DNA of 64,000 nt from Aurantiacibacter aquimixticola (GCF_003605475.1 NZ_RAHX01000001.1:2418001-2482000); one strand, 5' to 3'; positions 1 to 10,159 are shown, numbered from the stretch's first letter. Numbers and translations are program-made. The notes: generated by a model from the sequence alone, not told the origin.

Positions 1-1
1 C

Positions 2-2668
2 CCCTCGGAACTGTTCAACACGCTGGCGATCTACAAGACGCAGTCGGCAAGCCTGATCGAAGGCGGCGTGGCCGGTCAGATCGCGCTCGAAACCGTGGCG
101 CCGCTCGATTACGGCCGCCGCCGCTTCCAGGCCGATTTCAAGCTGCCTTACAACCCCGACAACTTCAATATCGACGAAGACCAGCGCTTTATCGATTTTG
201 GCTATCGCGCCACGCTGAGTTATGTCGACCAGTACGATCTGGGCGGATTCGGCGATCTCGGCATTTCGGTCGGCTATCAGCGCAACGAGACGAGCAATCC
301 GGAGCAGGAAGCCAGCGTTTCCAACACGATCCGCGCTTGCGTTCTCGACCCGACCGATACTGCCGACGGTGTTTTCGATGACGGAAACTGCGATACGAGC
401 GCCGATACGATCCTTGGTCTGCGCGATGGCAGCGTCACCGACGATTTCGTGATCGCGCGGAACAGCTATGCCTTCCGCAGCAACATCACCGATGATGAGC
501 GCGAGAGCTTCTTCGCGGCGCTGCAATATCGGCCGAGCCCGTCCTTCGAGCTGGGCTTCGACTTCCAGTATTCGGACCGCCTCTATCGCGAACAGCGCAG
601 CGACCTGGGTTTCGTCGAAGGGCGCCGGATCGACGGGCCGGGTGATGACAATCGTCTCGATTTCGACTTGCTCTACACGGAAACCGGCGCGCTGCGTCAG
701 TTTACCAGCGAGCAGCGCATCGAAGCGACGAGCGAATATCTGCAGCGTGCCGAAGAGTATTACGGCGGCGGTATCGACTTCGTGGCGGAGGTCGGCGACC
801 GCTTCACGCTCAGCGGCGATCTGTCATATTCGCAGACTCAACGTGTGGAAGAGGCCGTGCAGGTTCGCTTCCGTACGGAAGACAATGAAGACATCACCGG
901 CGCCGAAGTGTGGCCCGATGCCTTCGAAAGCGATGGCAGTTCGACCGATGACCGCGTCGAAACCGCTGTGCTTATCCAGCAGAACGGTTCGGAAGCTCTG
1001 AACTTCTTCACGCAGAATTTCGACGTGACGAATTACGATCTGTTCGCCAACGATCCGCGCGTGCGCGCCGATCTGGAGCAGGATCGCTTCAACTCCATCT
1101 GGGGTGCGCGCCTGGACGGCGAATACGAGATGGATGGCTTCCTGTCCTCCATCATGGTCGGCGTTCGTTTTCAGGATCTGCTGTATCGCGACGTTCCGGG
1201 TGCTTTCGGCGTCGGTCGTTTCGAAAATTCCTATGACGATGTCGACGATACCGGCGCGTTGGCGGCCGCAAACCGCGAATGTCGCACGCCGTTCCCGGAA
1301 ACCGGCTTCCTCTCGAGCGTGTCGGGCGGCAATCCGCTCATCACCAATGTCGATGATGACGGCAATGTGATCGGCACCTATAACACCTTCGCCACTTTCG
1401 ATGCGCTCTGCATCGTGCAGGTGCTGGAGCGTGAGGATCCCTCGGGTCTGTCCTTCGATGCGAACGGCATCCCGATTTTCCCGTCGGGTGACTTCGACTC
1501 GGTGCAGAACAACGATGTGGATGAACTGACCTATGCGGCATACGTTCAGGCCAACTTCGACGGCGACTTGGGTAATGTTCCGGTTCGCGGTAACCTCGGC
1601 GTTCGCGCCGTGCGCACAGAAGTCGAATCGACCGGTTTCCGCACGTCACTGATTTCCGTCATCGACGATACGGATCCCGAAGCCATAACCTTCCGTCTGA
1701 TCGAAGATGCGGACAATCTGACGAGCGTCACCGCAGACAACACGTACACGAAGTTTCTTCCGAGCTTCAACCTGACTGCGGAACTGACGCCGGATATTCT
1801 TGGCCGAGTTGCGGTTTATCGGGCGCTTTCGCGTCCCGATCCCTCTGCCCTCGGCTTCGGGCGCACCTTCTCCATCGCTACGGATGAAGATACGGTGTTC
1901 ACCTCGATCGAAGATGCGCTCGGCATCGTGACGGCGAACGGCAACCCGTTCACCGATCCTCTGATGTCCTGGAACGGCGATGTGTCGCTCGAATGGTATC
2001 CCGACGAGGATTCGATCTTTGCGGTGAGCGCTTACTACAAGAGCTTCAATGGCGGTTTCGAAATCATTGGCACGACCGAATCGTTCATTGTCGATGACTC
2101 GCCAGTCGAAGCTCTCGTGAGAACAGTGGACACGATCGACGAAACGAGCACGATCTACGGCTTCGAAGTTTCGGCCGCGCATCGCTTCACCTGGCTGCCC
2201 GCGCCGCTCGACGGTCTGGGGTTCAAGGTTGGCTACAACTACGCGCAGTCCGATTTCGAGTTCGAGGACGATACGCTTGGCGAGATCGCTACGCTGAATG
2301 ACGACGGCACGATCACCGTGGTCAACGGCCTGATCCCGCCGGCGGATATCTTCGGCCTTTCGAACCACGTCGTCTCCGCACAGGCCTATTACGAGATCGG
2401 CCCGCTCGAATTCCAGGGCGTGTGGAAGTATCGCTCCGACTACTTCCAGCAGTTCGTCGCGACGCCGGGACGCATCCGCTACGTGGATGACACCAGCATC
2501 TTCGAAGCGCGCGTTTCGTTCGAGCTGAGCGACAATGTCACGTTCCGCCTCGAAGGGCTCAACCTCTTCAACGAGCCGCGCTTCGACTATCGCGGCGCGC
2601 CCGACGATTTCGGTGCGGTCTCGGTCTACGGGCCGCGCTATTTCGCAGGGGTTCGGTTCAAGTTCTGA
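2..2668 (+). CDS. TonB-dependent receptor, 5' end outside window
   Basis: Outer-membrane active-transport beta-barrel, likely for alginate oligosaccharides given the lyases downstream. The reading frame is open from base 2, and the first residues (SELFNTLAIYKTQSASLIEGG) are the end of a plug domain, so the start and signal peptide lie left of the window. The GTG at 68 is only an internal codon. The visible 889 residues include the remainder of the plug and a full barrel ending in the typical aromatic C-terminus (FAGVRFKF). Sequence style matches the Xanthomonas/Caulobacter class of TonB receptors. A strong hairpin terminator follows directly. The family is certain; the alginate assignment rests on neighbours only. 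Confidence 0.9.
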   Translation, partial: PSELFNTLAIYKTQSASLIEGGVAGQIALETVAPLDYGRRRFQADFKLPYNPDNFNIDEDQRFIDFGYRATLSYVDQYDLGGFGDLGISVGYQRNETSNPEQEASVSNTIRACVLDPTDTADGVFDDGNCDTSADTILGLRDGSVTDDFVIARNSYAFRSNITDDERESFFAALQYRPSPSFELGFDFQYSDRLYREQRSDLGFVEGRRIDGPGDDNRLDFDLLYTETGALRQFTSEQRIEATSEYLQRAEEYYGGGIDFVAEVGDRFTLSGDLSYSQTQRVEEAVQVRFRTEDNEDITGAEVWPDAFESDGSSTDDRVETAVLIQQNGSEALNFFTQNFDVTNYDLFANDPRVRADLEQDRFNSIWGARLDGEYEMDGFLSSIMVGVRFQDLLYRDVPGAFGVGRFENSYDDVDDTGALAAANRECRTPFPETGFLSSVSGGNPLITNVDDDGNVIGTYNTFATFDALCIVQVLEREDPSGLSFDANGIPIFPSGDFDSVQNNDVDELTYAAYVQANFDGDLGNVPVRGNLGVRAVRTEVESTGFRTSLISVIDDTDPEAITFRLIEDADNLTSVTADNTYTKFLPSFNLTAELTPDILGRVAVYRALSRPDPSALGFGRTFSIATDEDTVFTSIEDALGIVTANGNPFTDPLMSWNGDVSLEWYPDEDSIFAVSAYYKSFNGGFEIIGTTESFIVDDSPVEALVRTVDTIDETSTIYGFEVSAAHRFTWLPAPLDGLGFKVGYNYAQSDFEFEDDTLGEIATLNDDGTITVVNGLIPPADIFGLSNHVVSAQAYYEIGPLEFQGVWKYRSDYFQQFVATPGRIRYVDDTSIFEARVSFELSDNVTFRLEGLNLFNEPRFDYRGAPDDFGAVSVYGPRYFAGVRFKF

Positions 2669-2675
2669 ACCGGAT

Positions 2676-2712
2676 GTCGGGGGTGCCAACCTCCCTTGGC
2701 GCCCCCGACTTT
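2676..2712 (+). terminator. Rho-independent terminator after the TonB receptor
   Basis: A 12-bp stem (2676-2687 with 2698-2709, one G-T pair) with a 10-nt loop is followed by TTT. It begins 8 nt after the receptor stop codon, separating the receptor from the regulator gene. Confidence 0.75.
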
Positions 2713-2788
2713 CACCACGCTGGAATTGGTAGGACAAATATCGTAGAGCATCGTTAAACCGGGCTATCGAGGACTTCGGCAGGGACTT

Positions 2789-3529
2789 ATGACCGCGAAA
2801 CGGCTGTATCAGGACATCGCCCGCAAGATCGCGGAATTGATCGACGCGGGCGCATATCCCGCCGGTTCGCGCCTTCCGGGCGAGCGTGATCTTGCAGAGA
2901 AGTTCGGCGTCAGCCGGGTGACCATTCGAGAGGCGGAGATTGCTCTCCAGGCCATCGGCCGGCTCGAGATCAAGACAGGTTCCGGCGTCTATGTCAGCGA
3001 GAGCAAGCCGCAGCTGGTCGATGCCATGCCCAGCGCGAGCGCGTTCGAAGTGACCGAAGCCCGGCTGCTGGTAGAAGCGGAAGCGGCGGCACTGGCAGCG
3101 CGCAACATCACCGATGCCGATATCGCCAGGCTGGAAGAGCTGATCGAGGCGATGGGCGACAGCGATGCCGACGCAGCCAATGCGGCGGATGAGAAGTTTC
3201 ACGAAACCATCGCGCAGGCGTCGAACAATTCCGCCATCGTTCACACCGTCAAGCAGCTTTGGCAGATGCGCGAGACCATCCCGCAGGTGAAGCAGACCTA
3301 TGAAGCGGTGTGCGTTCACGATGCCAAGCAACGTATCGAGGAGCATCGCGAAGTGTTCGATGCACTGAGAGCGCGTGATGCGGGCGCGGCGCGCGCGGCG
3401 ATGCGTGGACATTTCCAGCGCCTGCTCGAAGCGATGCTGGAAACGACGGAAAAGCAGGCGCTGGCCGAAGTGCAACAGCGTGCGAGCGAGAGCCGCGAAC
3501 GCTTTCTGGCGGCAGCGAAGCTAAACTGA
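2789..3529 (+). CDS. FadR-subfamily GntR transcriptional regulator
   Basis: A 246-residue regulator with an N-terminal winged helix-turn-helix of GntR type (about residues 5-70, including LPGERDLAEKFGVSRVTIRE) and a C-terminal all-helical FCD ligand domain from about residue 90. The ATG has an AGGGA ribosome site a few bases upstream. Its place between the receptor and the lyase operon suggests that it senses an alginate breakdown product such as DEH or KDG, but this is inferred from context. An inverted repeat upstream of the lyase promoter (3545-3575) is its most likely target. Confidence 0.9.
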   Translation: MTAKRLYQDIARKIAELIDAGAYPAGSRLPGERDLAEKFGVSRVTIREAEIALQAIGRLEIKTGSGVYVSESKPQLVDAMPSASAFEVTEARLLVEAEAAALAARNITDADIARLEELIEAMGDSDADAANAADEKFHETIAQASNNSAIVHTVKQLWQMRETIPQVKQTYEAVCVHDAKQRIEEHREVFDALRARDAGAARAAMRGHFQRLLEAMLETTEKQALAEVQQRASESRERFLAAAKLN

Positions 3530-3544
3530 CCGCAACCCTCTATT

Positions 3545-3575
3545 GGTATGACAGAGGTCTGTTTTCTGGCATACG
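3545..3575. promoter_or_regulatory. Inverted repeat, probable FadR-type operator
   Basis: GGTATGACAG (3545-3554) and CTGGCATACG (3566-3575) form an inverted repeat matching at 8 of 10 positions, with an 11-bp spacer. It lies just upstream of the -35 box of the lyase operon. The adjacent GntR/FCD regulator is the natural candidate to bind it; no binding evidence is available here. Confidence 0.5.
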
Positions 3576-3582
3576 GAACTGG

Positions 3583-3610
3583 TTGACAGGCCTCGCTGGT
3601 GTCCTACTAT
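3583..3610 (+). promoter_or_regulatory. Sigma70-type promoter of the alginate lyase operon
   Basis: TTGACA at 3583-3588 and TACTAT at 3605-3610 are separated by 16 bp and lie 30 nt before the ATG of the PL6 gene. It is the best consensus promoter in the left part of the window. Confidence 0.6.
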
Positions 3611-3640
3611 CTCCGGCAATTATAAGGGAAGGGACTCAGG

Positions 3641-5887
3641 ATGCTCGGCAGGCTCGCGCTTTCAGCGGTGGCAGTGGTGTGCGTGGCGCACCCCGTTGCG
3701 GCACAGGACATCTTGGTCAGCACGCAGGCCCAGTATGAGCGCGCCGCCGACGAGGTCGAGGCGGGCAACACCATCGTCCTTGCGGACGGCGAATGGCGCG
3801 ATTTCGAAATCGTCATTACCGGCGAGGGCCGCGCCGACGCCCCGATTACCCTGCGCGCACAGACGCCGGGCGGCGTCATACTGACCGGACAATCGAATTT
3901 GCGGATCGGCGGCGAGCATGTCGTCGTTTCGGGCCTCGTCTTCCGCGATGGCTACAGCCCGACCGGTGAAGTCATTTCCTTCCGCCGCGACAGTGACGAT
4001 CTGGCCCGCAATTCGCGCGTGACGGAAACGGTGATCGACGGGTTCAGCAAGCCCAACCGGACCGAGACGGATTACTGGGTGGGCATTTACGGCCAGAACA
4101 ATCGCTTCGATCACAATCACCTGTCCGGAAAGACCAATGCCGGTGTCACGCTCGCCGTGCGGCTGAACACGGAGGAAAGCCGGGAGAACGATCACCGCAT
4201 CGATCATAACTATTTCGGCCCGCGGCCCAATCTCGGCAGCAATGGCGGGGAGACGCTGCGCATCGGCACCAGCCATTATGCGCAGTTCGCTTCCAACACG
4301 ACAGTCGAGAACAATGTCTTCGATCGGACCAGCGGCGAAGTCGAGATTATCTCCTCCAAGTCGGGCGGCAATACGCTGCGCGGAAATCTTTTCCTGCGTT
4401 CTCGCGGCGGGCTGACGCTGCGCCACGGCGATGGCAATCTGGTGGAAGGCAATGTCTTCCTTGGCCAGGGCGTTGATCATACGGGCGGCATTCGTGTCAT
4501 CAACCAGCGCCAGACGGTGCGCGGCAATTACATGGAAGGGCTGCGCGGCACCGGATTTGCGAGCGCGCTGACCGTGATGAACGGCGTGCCCAACTCGCCG
4601 GCGAACCGCTACGTTCAGGTCGTCGATGCGGAAATAGAGCGCAACACGATCATCGACAGCACGCGCATCACGCTTGGCGCGGGCGCCGATGAAGAACGCA
4701 GCGCGGCGCCGGTGGACACCAGCTTTGCGTCCAATCTGATGTCCGGCCAAGGCGAAGGCCCATTCATCCGCGTTGACGCCGATGTTTCAGGCATCGATTT
4801 TGCAAACAATGCGGTGCTTTCGGGCGTGCTCGACGACGCGGTGGCCGACTTGCCGCGCGCGGATAGCGAGATGGTGCGCGCCGCCAACGGGCTTCTCTAC
4901 CCCACCGATACCGCCCTTGCCGATATCGGCGTCCCGCGGGACATGCGGGTGCTCCAGCTCTCCGATGTCGGTATCGACTGGTACCCCAAGCCGGGCGAGC
5001 CGGCCGAGTTCGGAAGCGGGCAGCGCATCGTGGTCGGCGAAGGCGCATCGGCATTGCTCGCGGCGATGGCCGGGGCGCAGGACGGCGATCAGATCGTCCT
5101 GTCGCCGGGCACCTACGAGATCGACCGCACAATCCCGGTCGCTGCGCGGGTGGCCGTCAGCGGATCGCCCGATGGCGAGACGGTGATCACTTTCGCCCGC
5201 CCGACGCTCTTCGAATTGCAGACGGGGGGCGGATTGCGGCTTTCCGACCTGACCATCGATGGTGCCGCTGCGCCCGATTCCTCTGCCAACGCGGTCATCC
5301 GCACTTCCACCATGCCGGTCAGCGGCAATCTGGCGATCGAGATGGATGGCGTCACCGTCCGCAATCTCGACGTCAATAGCGATTTCGACGTGATCTATTT
5401 CGGCGCATCGACGCTGGCGGACAGCGTTCGCATCATCGACAGCACCTTCACGGATATCAGCGGGACGGTCGTCTCCGCTGCGTCCGAAGCGGACGATCAG
5501 GGCCGTTACAATGTCGAATATCTCGACATCGAAGGATCGCAATTCCGCAATGTGCGCGGCGGTGTGGCGGACGTCTATCGCGGCGGGCGGGACGAAAGCA
5601 CCTTCGGCCCGCATGTCGGCATCACCGGCTCCAGCTTCGTCGATGTGGGCGAGGGGTCGGGCGCATCGCTGACGTTGCACGGCGTCCAGCGCACGGAGAT
5701 TGCGCGCAACCGCTTCGAAAGCTCGGCCCCGATTGCCATCACCCACACGGTGGGCGTGCCGGTGACCGCGCTCAGCAATAACGATTTCGTCGCGACGCCG
5801 GAGCCGCTCCTTACCGAGATGAACTATCCCGGCGAACCGCGTGTCGAGATGGTGGACAACACTTACGCTGCGGAGGTCGGCCAATGA
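3641..5887 (+). CDS. PL6 family alginate lyase, secreted
   Basis: A polysaccharide lyase of family 6 (chondroitinase B / alginate lyase type) that cleaves alginate by beta-elimination. It has 748 residues, a signal peptide ending near VAAQ (residue 22), an N-terminal right-handed beta-helix with the catalytic domain, and a second beta-helix-like half. Lys240 (EIISSKSGG) and Arg261 (LTLRHGDG) are 21 residues apart, the same spacing as the catalytic Lys220/Arg241 of characterised AlyGC. The length fits the two-domain PL6 subfamily. It is first in the operon and overlaps the PL17 gene by 4 nt (ATGA). It probably depolymerises alginate outside the cytoplasm before PL17 acts. Confidence 0.92.
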   Translation: MLGRLALSAVAVVCVAHPVAAQDILVSTQAQYERAADEVEAGNTIVLADGEWRDFEIVITGEGRADAPITLRAQTPGGVILTGQSNLRIGGEHVVVSGLVFRDGYSPTGEVISFRRDSDDLARNSRVTETVIDGFSKPNRTETDYWVGIYGQNNRFDHNHLSGKTNAGVTLAVRLNTEESRENDHRIDHNYFGPRPNLGSNGGETLRIGTSHYAQFASNTTVENNVFDRTSGEVEIISSKSGGNTLRGNLFLRSRGGLTLRHGDGNLVEGNVFLGQGVDHTGGIRVINQRQTVRGNYMEGLRGTGFASALTVMNGVPNSPANRYVQVVDAEIERNTIIDSTRITLGAGADEERSAAPVDTSFASNLMSGQGEGPFIRVDADVSGIDFANNAVLSGVLDDAVADLPRADSEMVRAANGLLYPTDTALADIGVPRDMRVLQLSDVGIDWYPKPGEPAEFGSGQRIVVGEGASALLAAMAGAQDGDQIVLSPGTYEIDRTIPVAARVAVSGSPDGETVITFARPTLFELQTGGGLRLSDLTIDGAAAPDSSANAVIRTSTMPVSGNLAIEMDGVTVRNLDVNSDFDVIYFGASTLADSVRIIDSTFTDISGTVVSAASEADDQGRYNVEYLDIEGSQFRNVRGGVADVYRGGRDESTFGPHVGITGSSFVDVGEGSGASLTLHGVQRTEIARNRFESSAPIAITHTVGVPVTALSNNDFVATPEPLLTEMNYPGEPRVEMVDNTYAAEVGQ

Positions 5888-8064
5888 AGATGCTCGCGCT
5901 TACTCTTGTCGCATCGGCAGCGGCGCTGACCGCAACGCCCGCCCTGGCGGCGGAGCGACCCGAGGACGCGGCTGCTGTAGCCGCGCAAGAAACTTATCCG
6001 ACGCTGTTTGCCGAGGAAATGGCGCGCGCCGAAACCTTCGTCGACGCCATGATGGCGGAAGGCATCACCGTGCCCGTGCCGCGCGACCCGGGCGGCGGCT
6101 ACACGCATGAGCAGCATAAGCGGAACTACCGCGCCATGCTGCTGGCGGGCCAGCTCTACGAACTCACAGGCGAGCAGCGATATTTCGCGTTCGTTCGGGA
6201 CATGCTGCTCGAATATGCGGAGCTTTATCCGACGCTTGGCGATCATCCGGCGCGCGCGAACCAGAATGTCGGGCGATTGTTCTGGCAGGTGCTGAACGAC
6301 GCCATGTGGATGGTGCATGCGGTGCAGGCCTACGAGACGATCCGCGACGATCTGACGGCGGCTGAGCGCCAGCGTATCGACGACGATGTCTTTCGCCGGG
6401 CGGCCGATTTCCTTTCGGTCGAATCCGAAGCGACGTTCAACCGTATCCACAACCACGCCACCTGGGCGACCGCTGGGGTCGGCATGACGGGCTATCTGCT
6501 CGGTGACGAAGAGCTGGTACAAAAGGCACTTTACGGTACGGCGGGCGATGGCGAAGCGGGCTTCCTGCGGCAGACCGAACTGCTCTTCTCGCCCGACGGA
6601 TATTACACCGAAGGGCCCTATTACCAGCGCTTCGCCCTGCTGCCCTTCATGGTGTTTGCGGGCGCGATCGATCGCAACCAGCCCGATCTGGAGATTTTCG
6701 AATATCGCGACGGCATCCTCGAAAAGGCTCTGCTGACAACGATCCAGCTGACCTATGACGGCTATTTCTTCCCCTTCAACGATGCGATCCGCGACAAGAG
6801 CCTGAACACGGCGGAACTCTATGAAGGTGTGGCCATCGGCTATGCGGTGACGGAAAATCCCGCCTTGCTCGACATTGCCCGCTTCCAGGGCCGCACGGTC
6901 ATCTCCCAGGCCGGCCTCGAAATGACGCGCGCGCTCGATGCCGGACGCGCCGAGCCGTTTCCGTTCCGCTCCCTGCTGTTTACCGACGGGCCCGAGGGCG
7001 ATCAGGGCGCGGTCGCGGTGCTGCGCGACGGGACCGGGCCGGAGCATCTGGCGGTGGTCATCAAGAATGCCTCGCAAGGCATGGGCCACGGCCATTTCGA
7101 CAAATTGAGCTGGCAGCTTTACAATCGCGGCGAGGAAATCGTGCGCGATTACGGCGCGGCGCGCTTCCTCAATATCGAGGCGAAGGAGGGCGGACGCTAC
7201 CTGCCCGAGAACGAGACGTGGGCGAAGCAGACCGTCGCCCACAATGCGCTGGTGGTGAACGAGCGCAGCCATTTCTACGGCGACCGCGACCTCGCCGACC
7301 TTTCCGCGCCCACGCAGCTGGCGTTCGAAGCGGGCGAGGCGTTCCAGTACAGCGCCGCGAGCATCGACGATGCCTACCCGCAAGATGGCGTGGCGATGAC
7401 GCGGGTGCTGGCGCTGGTCGAGGTGGAAGGACTGTCCCAGCCCGTCACGCTCGACGTGCTGCGCGCCGAGGGGCAGCGCAATGCGACCTTCGACCTTCCG
7501 CTCCACTATTCCGGGCACATCATGCGGCTCGGCTTCGATCCGGCGCGCAATGTCGCCGAGCGGCCGGTGCTCGGGAGCGGGCATGGCTACGAGCACATCT
7601 GGGTCGATGGCCGCGCGACGCCCGATGCGGCAGGCAGCTTCATGACCTGGATCCTCGACGGGCGATTCTACACCTATCGCTTCGTGCCCACGCAAGGGAT
7701 GGAAGTGATCCTTGGCGAAAGCGGCGCGAACGACCCGAATTTCAACCTGCGCCGCGAACCGCTTGCGATCCAGCGCGTGGACGGCGTGCAGGCGGCGACC
7801 TTCGTCAGCCTGCTCGAATCGCACGGCCTCTATGACGGCGCGGCGGAGCAGACGGTCGAAAGCGATAGCCAGATCGCGGCGCTGCGCCATCACCGGCAGG
7901 GCGCATACGACCTCGTCACGATAGAAACGCTGGCGGGAGAGGAAGTCGCGGTGGCGATTTCCTGGGACGCCGATCCGAACGCAACACATAGCGCCACATT
8001 CGAAGGGCGCGAAATAACATGGCAGGGCTACGCCGCGCGCGTTGTGCTGACAGGAGGGGAATAG
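5884..8064 (+). CDS. PL17 exo-oligoalginate lyase, exported
   Basis: Converts alginate oligomers to the unsaturated monouronate DEH. It has 726 residues with a signal peptide (cleavage after ALA near residue 22), an N-terminal alpha/alpha toroid and a C-terminal heparinase II/III-like beta-sandwich. Residues aligning with those of Alg17C, at a constant offset of 11, are all present: Asn190 and His191 (RIHNHATW), Tyr247 and Tyr439 for catalysis, and His404, Asp422 and His453 for zinc. This makes the PL17 call firm. It overlaps the PL6 gene by 4 nt and is followed by the transporter gene after 2 nt. Confidence 0.94.
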   Translation: MKMLALTLVASAAALTATPALAAERPEDAAAVAAQETYPTLFAEEMARAETFVDAMMAEGITVPVPRDPGGGYTHEQHKRNYRAMLLAGQLYELTGEQRYFAFVRDMLLEYAELYPTLGDHPARANQNVGRLFWQVLNDAMWMVHAVQAYETIRDDLTAAERQRIDDDVFRRAADFLSVESEATFNRIHNHATWATAGVGMTGYLLGDEELVQKALYGTAGDGEAGFLRQTELLFSPDGYYTEGPYYQRFALLPFMVFAGAIDRNQPDLEIFEYRDGILEKALLTTIQLTYDGYFFPFNDAIRDKSLNTAELYEGVAIGYAVTENPALLDIARFQGRTVISQAGLEMTRALDAGRAEPFPFRSLLFTDGPEGDQGAVAVLRDGTGPEHLAVVIKNASQGMGHGHFDKLSWQLYNRGEEIVRDYGAARFLNIEAKEGGRYLPENETWAKQTVAHNALVVNERSHFYGDRDLADLSAPTQLAFEAGEAFQYSAASIDDAYPQDGVAMTRVLALVEVEGLSQPVTLDVLRAEGQRNATFDLPLHYSGHIMRLGFDPARNVAERPVLGSGHGYEHIWVDGRATPDAAGSFMTWILDGRFYTYRFVPTQGMEVILGESGANDPNFNLRREPLAIQRVDGVQAATFVSLLESHGLYDGAAEQTVESDSQIAALRHHRQGAYDLVTIETLAGEEVAVAISWDADPNATHSATFEGREITWQGYAARVVLTGGE

Positions 8065-8066
8065 AA

Positions 8067-9368
8067 ATGGCGGTTAAAGGCCTTCGCTGGTGGGTCGTCG
8101 GGCTGGTCGCTCTGGCGACGATCATCAATTATATTGACCGGCAGACGATCAACGTTCTCTGGCCCGAAAATATCGCGCCCGAACTCTTCCCGGACATGGA
8201 CGCGGACGGACACAAATACATCCTCGGCGTCATCAGCACGGTCTTCATCTTTGCCTATGCGGCGGGCCAGGCGCTCTTCGGCAAGATCTTCGATTGGATC
8301 GGCACGCGCATGGGCTTCGTGCTGTCCATCGGCGTATGGTCCTTGGCAACTGCAGCGCATGCGCTGGCTCGCGGCGTCGTCAGCTTCAGCATCTTCCGCG
8401 CCATTCTCGGTGTCGCGGAGGCGGGCAACTGGCCGGGCGCGACGAAGGCCAATGCGGAATGGTTCCCGACGCGTGAGCGCGCGCTGGCACAAGGCATCTT
8501 CAATTCCGGGGCGGCGATCGGCGGCATCATCTCGATCCCGCTGATCGGCTACATGGCCGTCTTCCTCGACTGGAAACTGATCTTCATCCTCGTCGGACTC
8601 ATCGGCCTACTGTGGCTCGTGCCATGGTGGTTCATCGTGAAGGCACCGCCAGAGTCGCATGACTGGCTATCCGCCGAGGAGCGCGAATATATCCTCACCG
8701 GCCAGCGGTCCGAGGATGCGGTCGACGATAGCGATGACGGCTACAACCCGACGACGGGTGCTCTGCTGAAGCGCCGGGAAAGCTGGGGAGTCATCATCGC
8801 ATCGGCTGCGATCGACCCCATCTGGTGGCTCTTCATTGTGTGGATCCCGACCTATCTGGTCGAAGTCCACGGCTTCAACGTCAAGGAAGTGGCAGCGTCC
8901 GGCTGGCTGCCTTTCGTGGGCGCAATGCTCGGAGCCTGGTTCGGCGGCATCCTGGCCCAGAACCGTCTTGGCGCGGGCTGGAGCGTCAACGCGACACGGA
9001 AGCTGACGATTACGCTCGGCTGCCTGATCATGCTGCCCGCCCTTCTGGCGTTGTCCGCGGCCTCCGCACCATGGACGGCGCTGTGGCTCATGTTCACGAT
9101 CCTCTTCGGCTTCCAGACCGCAATCGGCAATGTCCAGACGCTGCCGAGCGATTTGTACGGCAAGTCCACTGTCGGCACACTCTCGGGCATCGCGGGCATG
9201 GCCGCCAAGTTGGGCGCGGCCGCGTTGACCTATCTCGTCCCGATCATGACTGCCGGCGCGAATTACTATTCGGTTTTCGTGCTTGGCGCGGGCCTCGCCC
9301 TGACCGCAATTGCCGCTGTGTGGCTGCTGTGCGGGACGATCAAGCCTCTCAAACCCAAAACCGCCTGA
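8067..9368 (+). CDS. MFS transporter, probable uronate/DEH importer
   Basis: Inner-membrane permease of 433 residues with about 12 hydrophobic helices. The start of TM1 carries the INYIDRQTINVLWP signature of the anion:cation symporter (ACS) branch, which includes hexuronate transporters. The ATG at 8067 is chosen because it follows a strong AGGAGGGGA ribosome site (8052-8060), 2 nt after the PL17 stop; an upstream in-frame extension into PL17 is a shadow. Context points to import of DEH released by PL17. The substrate is inferred. Confidence 0.88.
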   Translation: MAVKGLRWWVVGLVALATIINYIDRQTINVLWPENIAPELFPDMDADGHKYILGVISTVFIFAYAAGQALFGKIFDWIGTRMGFVLSIGVWSLATAAHALARGVVSFSIFRAILGVAEAGNWPGATKANAEWFPTRERALAQGIFNSGAAIGGIISIPLIGYMAVFLDWKLIFILVGLIGLLWLVPWWFIVKAPPESHDWLSAEEREYILTGQRSEDAVDDSDDGYNPTTGALLKRRESWGVIIASAAIDPIWWLFIVWIPTYLVEVHGFNVKEVAASGWLPFVGAMLGAWFGGILAQNRLGAGWSVNATRKLTITLGCLIMLPALLALSAASAPWTALWLMFTILFGFQTAIGNVQTLPSDLYGKSTVGTLSGIAGMAAKLGAAALTYLVPIMTAGANYYSVFVLGAGLALTAIAAVWLLCGTIKPLKPKTA

Positions 9369-9402
9369 TCAGGCGCAATCACTCGAAATAAGGACCATCA
9401 TA

Positions 9403-10158
9403 ATGGGTAAACTCGACGGTAAAGTCGCAATCGTAACCGGCGGCAGCCGCGATATCGGGCGGGCGACGTCCATCGCGCTGGCCAATCAGGGCGCGAACGT
9501 CGTCGTCAATTACAATAGCAACCAGGCCGATGCCGACGACACTGTAAAGGCGGTCGAGCAGGCCGGCGGCAAGGGCATCGCGGTGAAGGCCGACGTGACC
9601 AAGGCTGCGGACGTCGATGCGCTGGTCGCCGCGGCGCGCGAGGCTTTCGGCGGCAAGATCGACATCCTCGTCAACAATGCGGGCGGGCTTGTCGCGCGCA
9701 AGACGCTGGACGAGATGGACGAGGAATTCTTCAACCACGTCATGCAGCTCAACCTCACCTCCGCCTTCCTCGCCTGCAAGGCTGCCGTGCCGCATATGGG
9801 CGAAGGCTCCGCCATCGTGAACCTCGCCTCGCTTGCCGGGCGTGATGGCGGCGGCGGCGGCGCTATCGCCTATGCCACCAGCAAGGGCGCGATGATGACG
9901 ATGACGCGCGGCCTCGCCAAGGAACTCGGCCCCAAGGGTATTCGCGTGAATGCGCTGTGCCCCGGCATGATCGCCACCACCTTTCACGATACCTTCACGC
10001 CCGATGCGGCGCGCGAGAATGTGGCCAACGCCACCCCGCTAAAACGTCAGGGCAAGGCCGAGGAAGTGGCGGACGCGATCGTCTATCTGGCATCGCCCAG
10101 CGCATCCTTCATCACCGGCGCCAATGTTGACATCAATGGCGGTCTAGCCTTTTCGTAA
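9403..10158 (+). CDS. SDR oxidoreductase, probable DEH reductase
   Basis: A 251-residue short-chain dehydrogenase with the NAD(P)-binding TGGSRDIG loop (residues 12-19), NNAGG, and a Ser143/Tyr157/Lys161 active site (YATSK). In alginate loci an SDR reduces 4-deoxy-L-erythro-5-hexoseulose uronate to 2-keto-3-deoxygluconate. The order lyases-transporter-SDR-KDG kinase fits that step. The TGxxxGIG glycine is Asp18 here, a small deviation. The start at 9403 (MGKLDGKVAI) is chosen over an upstream frame that runs inside the MFS gene. Confidence 0.88.
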   Translation: MGKLDGKVAIVTGGSRDIGRATSIALANQGANVVVNYNSNQADADDTVKAVEQAGGKGIAVKADVTKAADVDALVAAAREAFGGKIDILVNNAGGLVARKTLDEMDEEFFNHVMQLNLTSAFLACKAAVPHMGEGSAIVNLASLAGRDGGGGGAIAYATSKGAMMTMTRGLAKELGPKGIRVNALCPGMIATTFHDTFTPDAARENVANATPLKRQGKAEEVADAIVYLASPSASFITGANVDINGGLAFS

Positions 10159-10159
10159 T

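Noticed and set aside
2731..2738. GGACAAAT before the FadR-type regulator gene
   Set aside because: It is only a half-site of the island palindrome with no second arm, so it is taken as chance.
5863..7989. 708-codon open frame on the minus strand
   Set aside because: It lies wholly opposite the PL17 lyase gene, is Arg/His-rich with no domain, and is a GC-rich shadow of the plus-strand coding frame.
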